64,000 bases of DNA from Adineta steineri (Eukaryota; Rotifera; Eurotatoria; Adinetida; Adinetidae), in NCBI GenBank assembly GCA_905250115.1, contig CAJNOI010000023.1, positions 1 to 64,000 on the forward strand. The letters run 5' to 3'. The position numbers were made by a program, and so were the translations under genes. This document shows positions 1 through 12,500 of the stretch, in pieces. Every line of letters begins with the position of its first letter. Position 1 is the first letter of the stretch. The notes under the pieces were generated by a model. It had not been told where the DNA came from. It saw only the letters and a program-made list of their open reading frames with translations, and did not search any database.

Positions 1-3000
1 TTATCTAACCTTCACCTCATGCATAAACATTATACTAAAATGCAGCACTTCTTCTTTTTGATTTCAAATGATCGCTAACTACCGGAAAAACTGCTGCACC
101 ACCTTGTTCGACATCACTTAATTAGAAATATTTATTATAATTATAGCAAATTTCTAATAATATTCAATTAACTTATATAAGTTAACCATGTAGCAATGCG
201 ATTTCCTAGAAAATAAAAATTATTATAAAATTTCAGCTCATCAGCACCAAGACGCGAAAAAGCATCTGTCTCTCATTTCGAAATTTAACTTAGATTTTTA
301 CTAAATTAAATAAATAAATATTCATAAGTTACTCGTGCAAAATCAATATATCATTCATAATGACCATCAACACCATAATTTGCAATCGAGTTATTTTATT
401 TTTCTATTCTCTAATTATTCACATATCTGAAGATCTTCAGCTGTTATCATACTTAAATTTGTTACAGTTTCAATTAATCGAGAAAAACGAGAAACAATTG
501 GTAAATCTTCATTACTTGACTAACCACTAAAAATAAAATCAAAATCAAACTTGAAATTATATCGATATTTGCAGATAAATAAAAATACAAAACAATAAAT
601 AGGAGTAAGATCAATTAATAATGACAAAAACATTTGCAATTTAAGAAGCAAAAGCAATATTTGCTTCAACTCACATGTTCTTATTTTCATATTTTAGAAT
701 TTGTATAATTGCTCTGCTTGACTACAAACATAATTAGAAATAATTATCTTAGATTAAATATTCATGAAATAGGAATGAAAATAAAGAAAAATTCTTTTTA
801 ATATTTGATGAAATAGAAATAATTTAGTCTGATAGACTCGAATTTTCATCGAAACAATTCTATTCATGAGATTTATGCTTTGAATCTCGAAAAAATGTTT
901 AGAGATTCATTGAATAAATTATCTCTATTCTTCTCTCATTGAGATTTTTTTCATAAACCCTTCGTATTCATGGAAGTTTTGTATATAGAATCTGCATTGA
1001 ACAAATATAATAAAGAAAGAAATTCAAATATGAATAATTTCGGAAATGATATTCGATTTTATTTATTTAAAAGCAACATTGTTCGCAGTCAATGATTGTT
1101 TTGGAGAAAAACGTTCGAAAATATCTCTCGTCGATCTTTCATTTTACAAAATAGAAACAATATTCTACTATATATTCAACAATAAATAAAATCATTCGAA
1201 CAACATAATATGTAATTTCCTACATGTGTAAACAACTAACAATAAATAGATCTTTTATTTTTTAGTAACTCTTACTGTTTCATTAATCAGTCGATTTAAA
1301 AGTATCAGTCACAAATTTGTGAACGAGAGCACCTTATAAGAGTAAAGAGAGAATTTTCTTTCTAGCAGATTTTCTAATATTTCTTCTTTCTATTTATATA
1401 GAAGATACTCTTTGTGAAGCAAGTCATTTGATTTCTTTAATATCTCAGTTATTAAGAAAATCATGAAAAAGAAAAATAGTTGGTTGATCTAATAATTGTC
1501 CTTATTTAACAAGACTTCAAATAAGAGATGGATGATTATTATAACGATAACGACAAAATAATTTTGCTTGACGTTTTATGACTTCAACAGATAAAGTTAA
1601 ATTCTAGAATGATTATTTCGAAATCTATTAATTGTATTCGATTTTGTCGACAAAGTTTTGTCATATATTTCACGTTCTTCGAAATAATCATCGGATCTTA
1701 CATTATTTATTTTAGCATTTTTCGTTTGTGTAACTGTTCGAAATAATTTTAAATTTTGTTTATCATTTGTATTTATATCACCTTTTCGTTCTTGTTTAGT
1801 TAATGTTTGATTTTTTCTCATAGTTTCGTAATAAATTTTCTAATTATTAGCATGAACATGATCCGAAACTAGAAAAATTCAAATATGTTTTGCTTTTAAT
1901 GAAAAGAAATCAAATGTTATTTAGAGATTGTAAGCATTTCTTCAGTTACTGCTAAAGTATGTTCAATATTTCCTTCCGACAAAATATCAAATTTAATTCA
2001 GCATAAAGAGAGAAAAAGAAAATCTTCTTTTACTTGTGATGTTATATAAGCAAGATAATCTAAAATATGAATTTTATTTCGAGATGTTTTATTTATTTCT
2101 TTATTTAAATGATCGAGTGCTTCTTGCGTCCACATTAATGTATAATAAAAATCTCTATTTGTATATGCAACACATTCCAAGGCTATAGACAAGCAAATTA
2201 GAGAAAAATCGATAAAGAAATTTTTCTTCGACTAACTACCTAATTGTTTTCATTTAAAGTTTTTACTTATTTCACCATTTCTTAATTGACTTTTATTTTA
2301 TTTTTATGTATCTTGAAAATGCATTAATACGAAACTTTTGTGAAAAATCTAGAAAAAATATTAATTGATGATTACATTAAATTATTTATACTGGCAGATA
2401 ATAATTCTTCAATATTATACCATTCGACTGTTAAATCTTTAATAAATAAATAAATATGAATTAATTGAATTACCAAAATAATAAACTTCATTTACTTGTG
2501 CTTCTCCAATTTCATCTTTAATTATATTTATAATTCTTTACAAAAATTACATATATATGAGTGAATTGCAACTTTTTGGTACAATTAGATTTTTGGTGTA
2601 TTTCACTAATAACTCCAGTTTGCGCCAGCCGATTTCAACGATTTTTTGATATGTTATAGTGCTTTGAACACCTCACTGCCGTGCAAAATTTCAGCTCAAT
2701 AGCTCATGTTATTGCTGAGTTATAAAAAATTTATGATGAAAAAATGTCATTTTTTCATGACATTTGCTAAGAAAAGGAAATTTTTCGACTATAAAGAGGC
2801 AAGAGGAAAAGGAGATAATTAACCTATTTTGTACAGTTTTTGACGCTCTATCGAAATATGTATCTAATTTTAGTCTGAATTTTCATTGGTTCGTTCATCT
2901 ACTGGTCACATTGTTTAACAGACACTTGTTCGTTTTTATGTAGAGTGACGGAAACACGGTTCTAGCTCAGCCTATGATAGAGCTGGCAGCGCGCGGATGA

Positions 3001-3310
3001 TATAAAAAGAAAGCCAACACTTTAACTAGGAAACTGATATAAAAAGGTTTTCTCTTATCAAGTTTATTTCAAACAAAAAAAACGAACTTTCGAAAAAAAA
3101 AAGATATTTACTCACCTTGTAGAGTGACGATTCGACAATTGTCTGATTTATAACTCTCGAACAGGTCGTCAGATTTAGTTCAAATTTTTAGAGAATGTAT
3201 AAAACAAAAAGTTTTATTAGTGGTAAAAAATTCAGCCTTGGATCTCGTACCCTTCTCGAGAAATTTACATTATACTGAAAAATGTAGAGTGACATTTTTC
3301 AATAAAATAA

Positions 3311-4473
3311 GGAAGTGGCTATGTGCACTCGAGTGTACATAGCCAGGTGGCTATGTGCACTTAAGTGTACGTAGTCAGGCGGCTATGTGCACTTAAGTGT
3401 ACGTAGTCAGGCGGCTAGGTGCACTTAAGTGTACGTAGTCAGGCGGCTATGTACACTCACACAGTCATAGAAAATATTTGGCAAAAATTAAGTTAGATCA
3501 CTCTTATATGCACTTCATTTTTAACATATATGAAATTCCTAAAGGAGACCCCCCTTTCCAAAGCCAAAAATTTTTTTTTTCGATTTTTTTATTTAACAGA
3601 AAGTTGTATGAAGATTCTTTTCAGGTGTGCTATAAAAACTAGAACTTCCCAAAGTCTGGAAGTCTCTAAAAAGCCAGGTTTTTTGAAGACCTATGAAAAC
3701 AAATTTTTATTTTTTTTACTAAAAAGTTATATTATGATGTAGTATATTTCTACTATCAAAATCAGAACCACCCAAGGTCGACAGGTCTCTAGAAAACCAG
3801 AGGGTTTGGCAACATATGCAACAAAAAAAATTTTCTTTAGTTTTTGTAGTTTTAATTCTAATGATATTTCATCGAAATTTTTAGTTCTATTCTCTAATTA
3901 ATTAATAAATAATAATCAATTAAATCTGACATCAGATTTAAATTCTCTACCTTCGAATACAGTTTTTTAAATATTATAAAAATCGGCTTCACTAATTAAC
4001 GATTAATTCGTGTCTAGTTAATAATTAATTAATTAATTAAAACTGACTTCAGATTCAAATTCTTCATGCCCAACTATCCTTTGCCCCAAAATTAACAAAA
4101 AAAACTAAGGTATAGGTGAAAATAAGTGAAGTGTGGATGTGAGTAAGAAACAAGACTAGCATGTCATCCATATTACACGCACACTCTTAAATCGGTTGAT
4201 ATTTATCTAAATTAAAATTTTTTTTATATTTATATAATTGTAACATTTGATTTGCACATTTTTTAAATATAGTAAAAAACTACTAATGTTAAATTACTAT
4301 TAAGTTAAGGCATTTCATATATGTTAAAAATGAAGTGCATATAAGAGTGATCTAACTTAATTTTTGCCAAATATTTTCTATGACTGTGTGAGTGTACATA
4401 GCCGCCTGACTACGTACACTTAAGTGCACATAGCCACCTGGCTATGTACACTCAAGTGCACATAGCCACTTCC
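3311..4473. mobile_element. Foldback-like element with long inverted repeats and 9-bp target duplication
   Basis: The element starts GGAAGTGGCTATGTGCACT and ends with its complement, AGTGCACATAGCCACTTCC. It is flanked by a perfect 9-bp duplication, ATAAAATAA, at 3302-3310 and 4474-4482. The left arm runs to about 3537 and the right arm from about 4310. They are near-identical inverted copies, except that the left arm carries two more 32-bp tandem units. Long inverted arms built partly of short tandem repeats plus a 9-bp duplication are the hallmark of Foldback/MULE-type elements. The interior (3540-4300) has no credible gene but contains two diverged copies of a roughly 100-bp block (about 3595-3705 and 3735-3840). 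It is inserted into the outer element, so it is younger than that one. Confidence 0.85.
3315..3442. repeat. Four 32-bp near-palindromic tandem units in the foldback left arm
   Basis: Units start at 3315, 3347, 3379 and 3411, with a partial fifth following. Each is close to its own reverse complement around CTTAAG (CTCGAG in the first unit), as in CTATGTGCACTTAAGTGTAC. The right arm (4388-4470) has only two full units, so unit number has changed since insertion. Confidence 0.85.
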
Positions 4474-4800
4474 ATAAAATAACGTTTTTTATGGTACATT
4501 TACATTGAGTAGGTCGTATCTCAGTTAATATGCGGTAAAGTGTTGGGAAATTTTTACTGTGTAGCACAGGCACAGAGTATAATAAAATGCACTGATCAGA
4601 AGTTGCCTAGGTCTACTTTCAGTTTTTCGCACCAATTGTACCAAAAAGTTGCAATTCACTCATATATATATATGAATCTATTATAATAATTACTTTTCTA
4701 TCTCATCTAATCATTTATATTTTTCTTTTAAATATACTTCAAACGTTTTTGCTAATAATATTTCATTTTATGATAATTGAATTAAATGTCTTGTTGAATA

Positions 4801-6166
4801 TGAAATAAGAACAAAATAATATGAAGAGGACGAACATTGATACAATTATCAAATAAGTTTAATAAAAATAATTAAATGAGAAATATTAAGTTTAAACTCA
4901 AAGAAAAAAAAGAATAGATTTTGAACATTATTAATTCGTAGGAAATCAAAACAACTCTTCCTTGAAATATTCGTCTAATTTCAATTTTTTTCTCATACAA
5001 ATCAGTTTGATTTTATTCATTAAATGTTTTCCAAATCATTTGAGCAAGAAAAAAAATCTATAGAATATACAAACAAAACAAAAATGAATTTTAACATAAA
5101 AAGTTTAAATATTCAGACGATATAGAAATCTAGTGAAGACTAATGAAAAAAAAATCAAATGAATTTCTACATTGCATAGATATATTTTAGAGCTTTTCGA
5201 ATAATTATATTTAATTCTTGTTAAGAACATCAACCATTCGAAAGATTTCATTTTGTCGTTTTATTTCAAAGTAATAGTCAAGCTTTCAATCTATAATTAA
5301 ACTTTTTGTCAACACAAGATTATGAAAAAACGAGAAAAATATCAACGAAGATCTTTTTTTTTTCTTTTCTCTTCTCCTTATCAATAGTCGAAGCAGAACG
5401 AAAAAGAAAAATGACGTTAGCTTGCGTTGATAATAAGTTTGTATAGACATGAAAAGTATCATTCTTACTTTAAAATAAAATAATCGACGGAATTACTTTA
5501 TTTAATTCTATCCTGTTAAATAATATAGAAATTAAACAAATATATATTTAATTAAAAGATTGTCTAATCTATCTCCACATTGGTCAGGCATTCAAATATT
5601 ATTCAATTCAAAATTTATATGAGATTCGAATATATTTTTATATACTTTAATCAATCAACGGATATTAAACGTTTATTCTATCTGTTAGTTAATGTATAGG
5701 TGAAAAATATATATATATATTATAGATTGCATTGCATAATGATATAAATATAAACAAACACACACAAATATAGACAAATTTCATCTCATTTTTTTTCTTT
5801 TATAAAACAAAATTTTTAATAGAAAATTTCAAGAAGAATAATTCAATGTTTTACATTAACTTGTTGTTTATTTTATGAAAAACTCTTTGATAATAATCTT
5901 AAAGGATAATTAACGCTTTGAAATGCAAAATAAAACTGATCGATCATTGTAACAAAGAATAAAATCTATAGATTATTTTCTTCTTGTTCGAATGTTTATT
6001 TTATTGGAATTACAATGACGAACGGATGGGAGTACACAATCCACCGTTTTTCTCCTGCCCTCCTCTTACTCGATAATCTTTGTAAAAGCGAAATATCTCG
6101 AAGAAAATTTCTCAAATTCTATCGTTGTAGGTTAAAATAATTGAAATTTATTTTCATATAAAACAA
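4801..6166. other. A+T-rich stretch without a recognised gene
   Basis: It holds simple A+T sequence, including a TA run near 5709-5720. It probably covers the unrecognisable upstream part of the decayed prolyl 4-hydroxylase gene. No long frame, tRNA or clear inverted repeat was seen. Confidence 0.5.
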
Positions 6167-6415
6167 TTAAACACAACAATAGAACTTAACACCTATCCAA
6201 CAATATGCTCCATCCCCAAACTTGCTAGATCCCATGTTCGTAGTGCGAATTGGACAACCAGAACCAATGAAACAGAATGGTGCATCTCCTTGCCAATAAC
6301 ATAATTGACCAGATGGTTGTTCATAGACACGAAACTTGTCAGCAATACATAATGAATGTTGACATATAATCATTCCCATCAATAAAAATATTAAACGTGA
6401 ATAATTAATCATCAT
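6167..6415 (-). CDS. Small secreted Cys-rich protein (82 aa)
   Basis: The protein has a hydrophobic N-terminal signal (MMINYSRLIFLLMGMIICQ) and a short mature part with the core CYWQGDAPFCFIGSGCP, then GDGAYCWIGVKFYCCV at the end. The spacing C-x-WQG-x-x-P-x-C-F-x-x-x-x-CP ... C-x-x-G-x-K-x-x-CC resembles small disulfide-rich secreted proteins of invertebrates; the job is unknown. A second family member lies at 14319 on the other strand. Just before the start codon both genes have an acceptor-like TTATAG/TTTTAG followed by GTA, which suggests a 5' UTR intron. ATG occurs twice in a row (6415 and 6412). A host-defence, toxin-like or matrix role is possible but not supported by sequence alone. 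Confidence 0.7.
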   Translation of the reverse strand: MMINYSRLIFLLMGMIICQHSLCIADKFRVYEQPSGQLCYWQGDAPFCFIGSGCPIRTTNMGSSKFGDGAYCWIGVKFYCCV

Positions 6416-8816
6416 ATATCGTACCTATAAATATACAAACAATTTCAATGAATAATTAAATAAAAGTTAATTCTTGATAAATAACTTTCGAATGTTTTAT
6501 TAATATATGTCAATAGAAAATTCGTTAGATTTTATCGATTAAATACTTGTTTTTAACATATATGTGCACTAAAGACAAACATCATTATTAAAATAAAGTC
6601 TCTTATCTTTTTTTTTTATGCGATTCCATTATTTAACAATTTTTATTTTTCTAAAGATTCGACAAAACCATCCAGTTGATATATTTTTTATTCTTACAGT
6701 GTTTGCATGTAGATTATCAGTAATCACAAATGAAATAGATAATATTGAAGAGAAAACCAATTCTTATTATTATTCCCGTACGAGAATATTAGATAAGGAA
6801 ATATTAAAGAAAAAATGTTTGTGAAAAAAAAGACATAAATACTTAATATCTAAATGGATTGAATAAAAATAATCTACGTCAAATATTAATTTCACCAATT
6901 AAATAATCGAATATAAACAGTTACAAACCTTTCGTAGTATTCGATACAATAAAGCGTATGGAAGATATGTTTGAATACGAAAGTATTTGATTTTGTAACT
7001 TCTAACTACCAAAAAGAGATATATTATTCTAAATAATAGAAATAGATGAAGAATAGAAATATTTCATACATCAAATAGCACTTCTTCTGATTTTCTATCT
7101 CGTTTTTTGCATCGTACATATTTGATTGACACAAAGGTTAGATAAGACATTTCATCGATGTCAATTATCATTAATAATAATAACACTTCATACTTCTCTA
7201 TATATTATCTTCATAGAAAGAAAAAATTCATCAGTTAGATATTCTTTCTTTCATCTAGTATAGATTATATATACTTATCCATGACACTCTTATTACTAAA
7301 ATCGTTTTTTTTGTACGTTTAATTTGTAAAGATAATAATCTCATAAAGAATATTTTTTCATAAACATTATTAAAAATAATCTAAATAAGTTTACTATGCA
7401 TCTGACAATTGAATAGAAAAACTAATTACCAAATATCATTTTCTAATATAACAACTCGAATTATTCTCATATTTTAATATTATTTCGTATATGGATAGAA
7501 TAATTCTTAAAAACATTTTCTTCGCAAAACATTTATATATGAATATCTATAAGAAGAACTTGTCAGCGTAGCCTCGTTGAGGCTAAAATGTGAAACTCAC
7601 ATGATTGAATATTAACCAAGAGCTTTCTAATCGAGATAAATATTTTATTTGAGGAAAAAAACACGTTAGATGATAATTCTTCGATCAACGATAATACTTG
7701 TTTAAAGTTAGCTGTCTGTTCATAGAAATATTCAAATTTATCGAATTTTTACATTGCGTAGGCAAATTTTTTTCTCATTTCGCTGTTACTATTTTTATTC
7801 TTTTTCTCTAATTTATTAGTTTCGATCTAGATTTTCGTTGATTTCATTGTCACATACCTTTATTGAATCATTCATTTGATGGAACATTATGTTTGAATGT
7901 AATCAATTCTATAGTTTGATGAAACGTCAACCATACATAGCGATTTATACTCAAATCTAAAACCTGAGCTGCTCACGCGTTTCAAGTCGATTTCATATCA
8001 TCTGTGGTATATCTATTACAGATTTATTCACATAATCGTGTGAATGTAGGTATGGGAGTACAGTATCCATACCTTTGGTATTTTTCCATACAGTTCATTT
8101 TACTTTTCAAGATATTCTTGGTATTTCCAAGTTCATGCCTGTATATAGTTACTGCGTTTCGAATAAAAATCATCTATGTTATTGGTGCCGTTTAATACTC
8201 TCTATTTTGCTTTGGGAATCACTCTGATAAATCCCTTCGATGAATGTTTTGAATCGTTTCTACATTAATCTGAAGTTAAAAATAGCTTCTCTGTAAAACG
8301 TTGTCATCGTTTTGAAAAAATTTTAATTAAAATTTGAGTGTACTTTCATACCATACGATCTCAAAGTCACAGGTCTTTACCTTCTTTCGTTCTCGAGTTA
8401 TTGGGAAAATAGATACACATATGGACTTTTTGGATGGAACACTTACTGCAACGCTTCAACAATGGAGTTATTAGGTACCATAAAGGTAAAAACCTTGTAT
8501 CGAAAAGTATCCCTTGACTTTCCTCTGGTGAAAAGAGCATGTCATGCGAAATTGGGTTGTAGTGGCTCGTCAAGGGTCCATATGTATAAAGAACAAAAAC
8601 AAATAAACTTTCTTCTTTATATATTAGAATATCTTGATAATCTCCTCTTTTATTTAGTATTATTAATCAAGCATTTATATTTGAAGTTTTTTACTTTTTT
8701 TAATAAAACTAAGCAGAAATATAGCGACCCATATTAATATTATTTGTAAGCAAAGCGGCTAGTATGTTTTTTTCCATAAAATAATCATGTAGAATATGTT
8801 TAATCAGCGGATCCAA
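6416..8816. other. Gene-poor stretch
   Basis: No coding region could be supported. A perfect short hairpin, TAGCCTC-GTT-GAGGCTA, lies near 7571-7587. A weak inverted pair (CCCTTGAC/GTCAAGGG) brackets about 8510-8573. Short open frames near 8004, 8367 and 8462 have no signal, domain or splice context that I recognise. Confidence 0.45.
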
Positions 8817-9514
8817 TTATGAATCTACAGATGTTTGTGTCATAACGGAAGTATATATGTTTACTGGAACTAAAAATCCTTGTTTATCATTATTTGTTTT
8901 TCGATCAGTTGAATGTGGGAAGAATTTTGATAAATACATACAAACGAACACTATAACGGTCAGAATTATTGTTAAAAGAAAAAGAAAGAAAAGAATAGTA
9001 AACAAGATAGTGTGAGTTTCATCTTTTTGGTTAGGATCATTATACATGTAAGGCCAATCAGAATATAAAAGATTATTAATCAGAGATTGATTTGTGCCCG
9101 ATGTATTATTTATCGATAAGACATTTTCACGATGCGCAATAAGAGAGTGGCTTCTTTTTTTCTCTATTTCACCGCGAATAGAAATTAAATAATTAATGTA
9201 CGAGCCGAGTAGGAGAGTGGCGAGTGCTATTCCAACTGCAACAAATATTCCTACAACCGAACTTTTTCGAGAGGCACGTTTCATACGAGGACAAATATTA
9301 TAACAAGTAAATGGAATACGTCCAATTCCTATAAGAAATCTCACAGAACTTTTATGAATTAATTCAAATGTTGAAAACAAATTAACTTACGACGACCATT
9401 TCGATGTTCATTAACTCTCTGTTCACAACATGGACATGGAGCATCATCGCTCATCAATTCAGGTCGGATTAACTGAAGCTCGATGAGAGAGTCTTTTGAT
9501 AATTTGCAATTCAT
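8817..9514 (-). CDS. Unrecognised two-pass membrane protein (two exons, 211 aa)
   Basis: I do not recognise this family. Exon 1 is 9514-9391 and exon 2 is 9328-8817; the 62-bp intron has GTAAGT...TTATAG ends, and the phase-1 join keeps one frame. The N-terminus is hydrophilic and carries the cluster CPCCEQR, followed by a basic stretch (RMKRASRKSS). A first hydrophobic helix (VVGIFVAVGIALATLLLGSY) is followed by a loop of about 65 residues with Asn-x-Ser/Thr sites, a second helix (ILFTILFFLFLLTIILTVIV) and a polar tail. The layout suggests both termini inside and a glycosylated outer or lumenal loop. ATG at 9514 is the first in frame. Coherent splicing and topology argue for a real gene. Confidence 0.65.
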
Positions 9515-12500
9515 TTATTATCAACACAATAATTAGAAAAAAAAGCTGAACAATTCAAAATAATTATCTAAAACAACAAAATAAAAATAAAATTACTTTT
9601 TTTAGTCATTGCACAATACTGATTTTGATAGACTCTTTGCGAAAATATCAGAGATATATTATCGATGATTTACTTATAAACGTTGTATAAGGTATTTACT
9701 TCTATTACAGGTAAAAAATAATTTTTATGCCTTGTATTGATTGGAAAAAAATGGAATACTTCCTACTTTTATTTATAACATTCAGTCAGGTTTCTTTTTT
9801 TATTGAACTATCTTGTAATTTCATCTAATCTTGGTGACTTTTCAAACTTCCAGTATGCTCTCTGATCTGTTCGAAACGATAAACTATACAACTGAATTAA
9901 TATAAGTTTATTTTATAGTCGCAACATGGTACAAATTAGTATACTTCTTCACAAATATCAATGACAATTTTCAACAAACTGAAACTGTTGATAGTCATCT
10001 CAATTTTTGTTATTGAAGTTCAATGATTACTTATTTGTTAATTCTATAAACAGGTCGAACCTAATTAACTTTACTTGATATTCTGTCTATAGTAAAATTC
10101 GAAATATTATATTTCTACTTACAGTACTTACATCCTTCCTATCGCTCGTCTTAATAGACTTTTGAAAGATTTGTTAATATTGCAGAAAAGAATTGAAGAA
10201 AAAGAGTAATTATATGATTATATCTCGATCGATTGAAATAGAATTAAATATTTATCAAAAAAGAAAAGGTAAATCATTGGTATAAAATCAACCGTTTTTT
10301 TTCGAATAAATCATTTTATCAAAGTTATATATATATTACTTGAAATGATGTATATCTTACTATGAGAGGATATAATTGACGTCAGTCAATAATCTGTTAA
10401 GCAAATTCATAATCTTAAACTTCAATTTTTATCAGTACTCAATCAATAAATGTTAAGACGTCATCGATAGTTTGTGGTCTATTGTATTTCTTACTACAAA
10501 ATCAATACAAAAAAAAGATTTTAGAATAATTTTCACCGTCGAAACTATTAGATAATAAATGCGTTTCAGTAGAATCATCGCATCTTCGAAATATTTGCAA
10601 ATGATGATGGTAGATCGATCGGTTCTAGTAGTAAAGAATTTTCTAAGTGTACAGCATTTATACTGATACTAAACGTGTTCGGATAAATACGTTAAATCGG
10701 GAATGAATAGATACATTTTAATTAAAAAACTCTCACCGATACTAACGAAAAAATGTACATCTCATTAGCCATTTTAGTCGAAATTGGTAAGAATTAATCG
10801 CATATGATATTTGAATAAGTTATCGTTGAACTGTTTAATTAGTCTCGAGTGTGGTTGTTATCTACCCTCACACTCATTATCAAATAAATTCAATTGTAGA
10901 AGAATTGCTTGATATATGATTTGTTGAAGAATAATTTAGTAATATTAGATTTGTTAAAAGGCTTCAAATTATTTCTATAATAACAACAATATGATAAGCG
11001 TTTTGTCTGATTTAGTCAAAGTATTTCTATTTTTAATACTTCGATTGGTTAAAATTTCTTCTAAATTATTGCAATGTAAAAAAAAAGAAATAGGAATCGA
11101 ATTGATCCTATCATATTTTATTATTTCTATTCTCGTTTTATGTCTAAATTAATCTGGTAATACTCTTCTTATAATAGTATTATTTGTCAATTATAATTAT
11201 TAACAAAATCATTTACATCGATATTCTCTCAAGATAACGATGTAATTCGTTGCAATTGTTCCAAAGTATTAAATTTAAAGATTCATAATAACGAAAGTTA
11301 CATGACGTTCAAAGAATTTTTATTTCGATTTTCGTTATTTAAATAAAATTTATTTAATTTCGATCAACAGTCAATGTAACATATTCGAATCTATTTCATT
11401 TACGACATCCGTAACAAAACTGTTTGAATTCAATTTCGATAGATCGAAGTGAATATAATAGTTCGAATCGATGAATATGAATGAGAAACAATTTCTTCTT
11501 ATTTAAAATAATTCTCTTTCGTAACAAACTCGTAGATATATTCAAAATCAAGTAAATATCTTCGCATTTCAATTAATAGTTTTATACACAGATTATAAGA
11601 TGGGTAAATATATTGTTCAAGGAAGTAACATTGTGACCTATAAGATAATTCTATAATATATTACATCATGTCGAGATATGGATAGGTAGCTGAGAGATGA
11701 ATACAACTGTTGATGTTTTATTAACTAACAATAATCTACATCCATCTATTCTCAATATAGAAATTATGACAAATAATAAAAAAGATTATTAATTAGAATC
11801 ATTCTCCCTCTCTGTATATACACAACAACGTTTTCCTTTTTTTTCAAGATTTACAAGAAAATCAAAGTTACGATATAATGTTTATTACCATAGTATGATT
11901 CTATCAGTAATCATGTACAAGCATAAAACATTCATTATTCAATACTGAACTAATGATAAAACGATACAATTAAATAAAATAATGTTTATCATTTTCTCAT
12001 GTAAATTAATTCGAAGATTTTCAAATTAAGTTTATGTAGAAATAGATGCAAAGTTTTCGATTGAAAAGTTTATATAAAGATGTTAAATATTACTTGTATT
12101 TATAGTTCGTTCTTTGAAATATTTCCATTCTTACTGATGAATAATTTTCTTCTATGTTTTATTATTATTGATACAACATAAATTACTAAAATTTTATTTC
12201 TATAGCTCTTATTCGAATCTCTGGAAAAATAAGTGAGGAATGTATTTCTATTAGTCTTACATCCTTTCCTACTACATAGCTATAGACGTGTTGCATGATA
12301 AGCAATAATATTAATATAGAATGTAAATAAATGCTTAAGAAGAAGAAGAAGAAGAAGTATTATCCTAATGGTAATGACATTTATAAATCATGTATGGCAA
12401 ATATAAATAAGGAAGATAAATAATTTTTCTATTTCTGTCGACGACAAATCAAGACTCATCAGACATCGTTATATAGGATAATAATGATAATAGATGGAAA

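Larger units (their letters stand above)
2559..4661. mobile_element. Non-coding DNA transposon with 28-bp terminal inverted repeats
   Basis: The left end starts GAGTGAATTGCAACTTTTTG and continues to 2586. Bases 4634-4661 are its exact reverse complement. Both ends are flanked by TATATAT runs, so a TA-type target duplication is possible but cannot be resolved. No transposase frame is visible. Without the nested element (3311-4473) the body is about 0.94 kb, which suits a non-autonomous element. It lies inside the decayed prolyl 4-hydroxylase gene. The superfamily is not assignable from the ends alone; Tc1/mariner-like is a guess based on the TA context. Confidence 0.75.
1..4800 (-). pseudogene. 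Decayed prolyl 4-hydroxylase alpha subunit, truncated by the left edge
   Basis: Prolyl 4-hydroxylase alpha hydroxylates proline in collagen-type proteins in the ER. Read on the minus strand, family blocks appear in the right order: an N-terminal helical block (4800-4680, NEILLAKTFEVYLKEKYK), a WYNIEELL block (2442-2383), the TPR-like peptide-binding exon (2185-2030, AYTNRDFYYTLMWTQEALDH and ILDYLAYITSQ), its second half (about 1960-1910, EGNIEHTLAVTEEMLTI), a linker with DDYFEEREIYDK (1870-1597), CRYRYNNHPSL (about 1560-1500), PIVSRFSRLIETVTNLSMIT-AEDLQ (515-427), ANYGVDGHYE (400-345) and SDVEQGGAAVFPV (120-80). Stops interrupt most blocks. Where the family has the Fe-binding H-x-D, the sequence gives a stop then Tyr-Ile-Asp, so the metal-binding His is lost. 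A nested transposon sits between the first two blocks. The N-terminus above 4800 is not recognisable and the C-terminus lies off the window. Confidence is high for family and for decay; exon edges are approximate. Confidence 0.85.

Noticed and set aside
3314-3475. CRISPR-like array of 32-bp repeats
   Set aside because: The units are directly adjacent with no spacers, are palindromic, and recur inverted in the other arm of a transposon with a target duplication.
7571-7587. Perfect 7-bp-stem hairpin as a terminator or ribozyme part
   Set aside because: There is no conserved hammerhead core nearby and no adjacent gene, so it is probably chance or repeat debris.
8367-8737. Overlapping small frames on both strands
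   Set aside because: They are mirror images in A+T-rich DNA, with no homology, signal peptide or splice sites.
11455-11475. GTTCGAATC, like a tRNA T-arm
   Set aside because: No matching acceptor stem, D-arm or anticodon arm could be folded around it.
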